Origin: Candidatus Peribacteraceae bacterium
Lineage (GTDB): Bacteria > Patescibacteriota > Gracilibacteria > Peribacterales > Peribacteraceae
Length of the DNA: 62,091 nucleotides
NCBI GenBank assembly: GCA_030750465.1
Contig: JASMHZ010000003.1
Span: forward strand, 1-62,091
Reading direction: 5' to 3'
Shown: piece by piece, positions 60,778-62,091 of the stretch
Layout: the number at the start of each line of letters is the position of its first letter
How positions within the stretch are numbered: position 1 is the stretch's first letter
The notes under the pieces: model-generated
Database searches by the model: none
What the model saw: only the letters and a program-made list of their open reading frames with translations
What the model was told of the DNA's origin: nothing
Program-made: the position numbers and the translations under genes

Positions 60778-61896
60778 ATGAGGATTACTTACGTCGTTCA
60801 TGCACGTTTCCCGGCAGAAAAGGCATATGGCTTGCAGATTGCAGCAGTGTGCAAGGCTATGGCGCAAATAGGACATGATGTGACTATTGTTGCTCCATAT
60901 ACGAAGAATTACATCAATCAGCCGATTCATGAGTATTACGGACTTCCCGGTTCTGTTAAATTCGTTAGGCTGAAGAATTTTGATGCTTTGGGAAAGAAGT
61001 GGATTCCGGGTCCTCTTTGGATGGTAATTACAATGTTTTTTTATAGGAGGGAACTTAAGAAATTCTTACAAAATCATCAGGCTGAAATCTTGTATGTCAG
61101 ATCTCCCCTTATTCTTAAGCCTCTGATTACAAGTGGCATTTCGGTGGTCTTGGAGTTGCATACAATTCCGAAGAAATTTAAGAAGAAGTTCGTCAGCATG
61201 TGCAATAAATGCAAGAAGGTTGTTGCTTTGACTTCGCCGATGCGCGACGAGGTCAGGAAGTTAGGCGTCGATGAATCCAAGCTTATTGTGGAGGGGGATG
61301 GTGTGGACTTTGATGAATTCCAGAATCTTCAGGAAGTTTCCAATGAAGTTCCGGTAATCGGTTACGTGGGATCGCTTGCAACTCAGGATAAAATTGAAAA
61401 AGGAGTTCCGGAACTACTCAGGGCATTCAAAGAATTAAAAGATCGAGGTACAAAGGTTGCAGGATGGATAGTCGGGGGGCCTGATGACTGGAAGAAGTCA
61501 TATTCTGAACTTGCGGATACATTGGGCTTATCAGAAAATGTAAGATTTGAAGGAAGAATCGAGAGATCAGAAGTGCCATCAGCGATTTCCAAGTGCGATG
61601 TGTGCGTCTATCCCGCTCCCGCGACAGATCATCCATTCATAATGCGTGATACATCACCTCTTAAGCTTGTTGAGTACTTGGCGGCAGGAAAGCCAATTGT
61701 ATGTGCGGATATTCCTCCTGCTAGAGATATAGTTGATGAGTCAGTTGTAGAATTTTGTGTGCCAGGGGATTCGAAATCTATGGCTGATGCGATTGAAAAG
61801 GCGATTAATGAGCCAGGTTCAAAAACTCAGACAGCAAAAGAAATTGCCAGGAAGCTTGATTGGAAGGAGAGGATGGGTAGAGTTCTTTCTTTTTAA
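60778..61896 (+). CDS. GT4-family glycosyltransferase
   Basis: 372 residues. FPAEKAYGLQIAAVCKAMAQ at the N-terminus, GYVGSLATQDKIEKGVPELL at the start of the donor domain, and SPLKLVEYLAAGKPIV at the nucleotide-sugar site fit GT4. TATTCT (60763-60768) is 9 nt before the ATG. The terminator-like element K2 follows the stop. Confidence 0.88.
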   Translation: MRITYVVHARFPAEKAYGLQIAAVCKAMAQIGHDVTIVAPYTKNYINQPIHEYYGLPGSVKFVRLKNFDALGKKWIPGPLWMVITMFFYRRELKKFLQNHQAEILYVRSPLILKPLITSGISVVLELHTIPKKFKKKFVSMCNKCKKVVALTSPMRDEVRKLGVDESKLIVEGDGVDFDEFQNLQEVSNEVPVIGYVGSLATQDKIEKGVPELLRAFKELKDRGTKVAGWIVGGPDDWKKSYSELADTLGLSENVRFEGRIERSEVPSAISKCDVCVYPAPATDHPFIMRDTSPLKLVEYLAAGKPIVCADIPPARDIVDESVVEFCVPGDSKSMADAIEKAINEPGSKTQTAKEIARKLDWKERMGRVLSF

Positions 61897-61910
61897 CCAA
61901 AAGGATTCCT

Positions 61911-61956
61911 CTTTCTTTTGTCTTAATACAAAAGAAAGAAGCAAAGAAAAAATCAA
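61911..61956. terminator. Terminator-like element K2 (46-bp twin of 27844-27889)
   Basis: Same 46 bases as K1: CTTTCTTTTGT and ACAAAAGAAAG arms, loop CTTAAT, then AAGCAAAGAAAAAATCAA. The remaining 135 bases of the window show no gene I can support. Confidence 0.8.
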
Positions 61957-62091
61957 GGCAAACACAGCTCACTCGTCGCGCATGTGCACAATCAGATGTT
62001 GGCTCGCAGAGACGAGTCGAGTCTGAGGACTCGCTCGCCATCTGATCGTGCTATTCAACAAATGACCACTGGCTCCTCGCTCGGGTGTGTG

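Overview
The window looks like a chromosomal segment of an uncultivated bacterium, most plausibly from the Patescibacteria/CPR. I infer this from compact gene layout, short gene lengths, rpsF-rpsR without an ssb between them, a DNA polymerase X without a PHP domain, many surface glycosyltransferases, and the near absence of Shine-Dalgarno sites. UGA is used as a stop, so this is not a code-25 lineage. The phylum-level guess is inference; no rRNA gene is present to test it.

Layout. 1-12.1 kb: nucleotide-sugar and cell-surface polysaccharide genes (epimerases, two nucleotide-sugar dehydrogenases, GtrA proteins, a dolichol-phosphate-mannose-synthase-like GT2/GtrA fusion, GT-C membrane proteins), with a NUDIX hydrolase and an ArsR-type regulator. 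12.2-16.7 kb: a PfkB kinase (possible adenosine kinase) and S-adenosylhomocysteine hydrolase, a DUF559 nuclease gene bounded by inverted repeats, and DNA polymerase X. 16.7-19.0 kb: a compositionally distinct stretch around tRNA-Ser with an Arg-rich small ORF and broken or unrecognised genes. 19.2-36.9 kb: housekeeping genes (pheT, cobalamin adenosyltransferase, rpmH, M16 peptidase, ndk, S41 peptidase, RNase H, VanW, recO, ftsX, TPR protein, a large class A PBP, yebC, rpsR, rpsF). 37-49.2 kb: membrane proteins, tRNA-Thr, GT2/GtrA/GT-C genes, a second, frameshifted DUF559 gene, and sufS/sufU. 49.3-61.9 kb: a glycan cluster with six GT4-like glycosyltransferases, an exostosin-like enzyme, rfbA/rfbB, and a methyltransferase.

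How the genes work together. UDP-glucose dehydrogenase with a UDP-glucuronate 4-epimerase, and RfbA with RfbB, would supply UDP-uronic acids and dTDP-4-keto-6-deoxyglucose. GT4, GT2 and GT-C enzymes would assemble these into a surface glycan using polyprenol-phosphate sugars handled by GtrA/DUF2304-type proteins.

Two features run through the whole window. First, about forty gene starts have a TATAAT-like hexamer 6-9 nt upstream and no Shine-Dalgarno, which points to leaderless transcription as the default at operon heads. Second, gene ends are decorated with arrays of 7-25 bp microrepeats arranged as large inverted repeats. The arrays fall into families that recur at unlinked loci, often contain the gene's stop codon, sometimes invade coding sequence in frame, and in one GT-C gene shift the frame.
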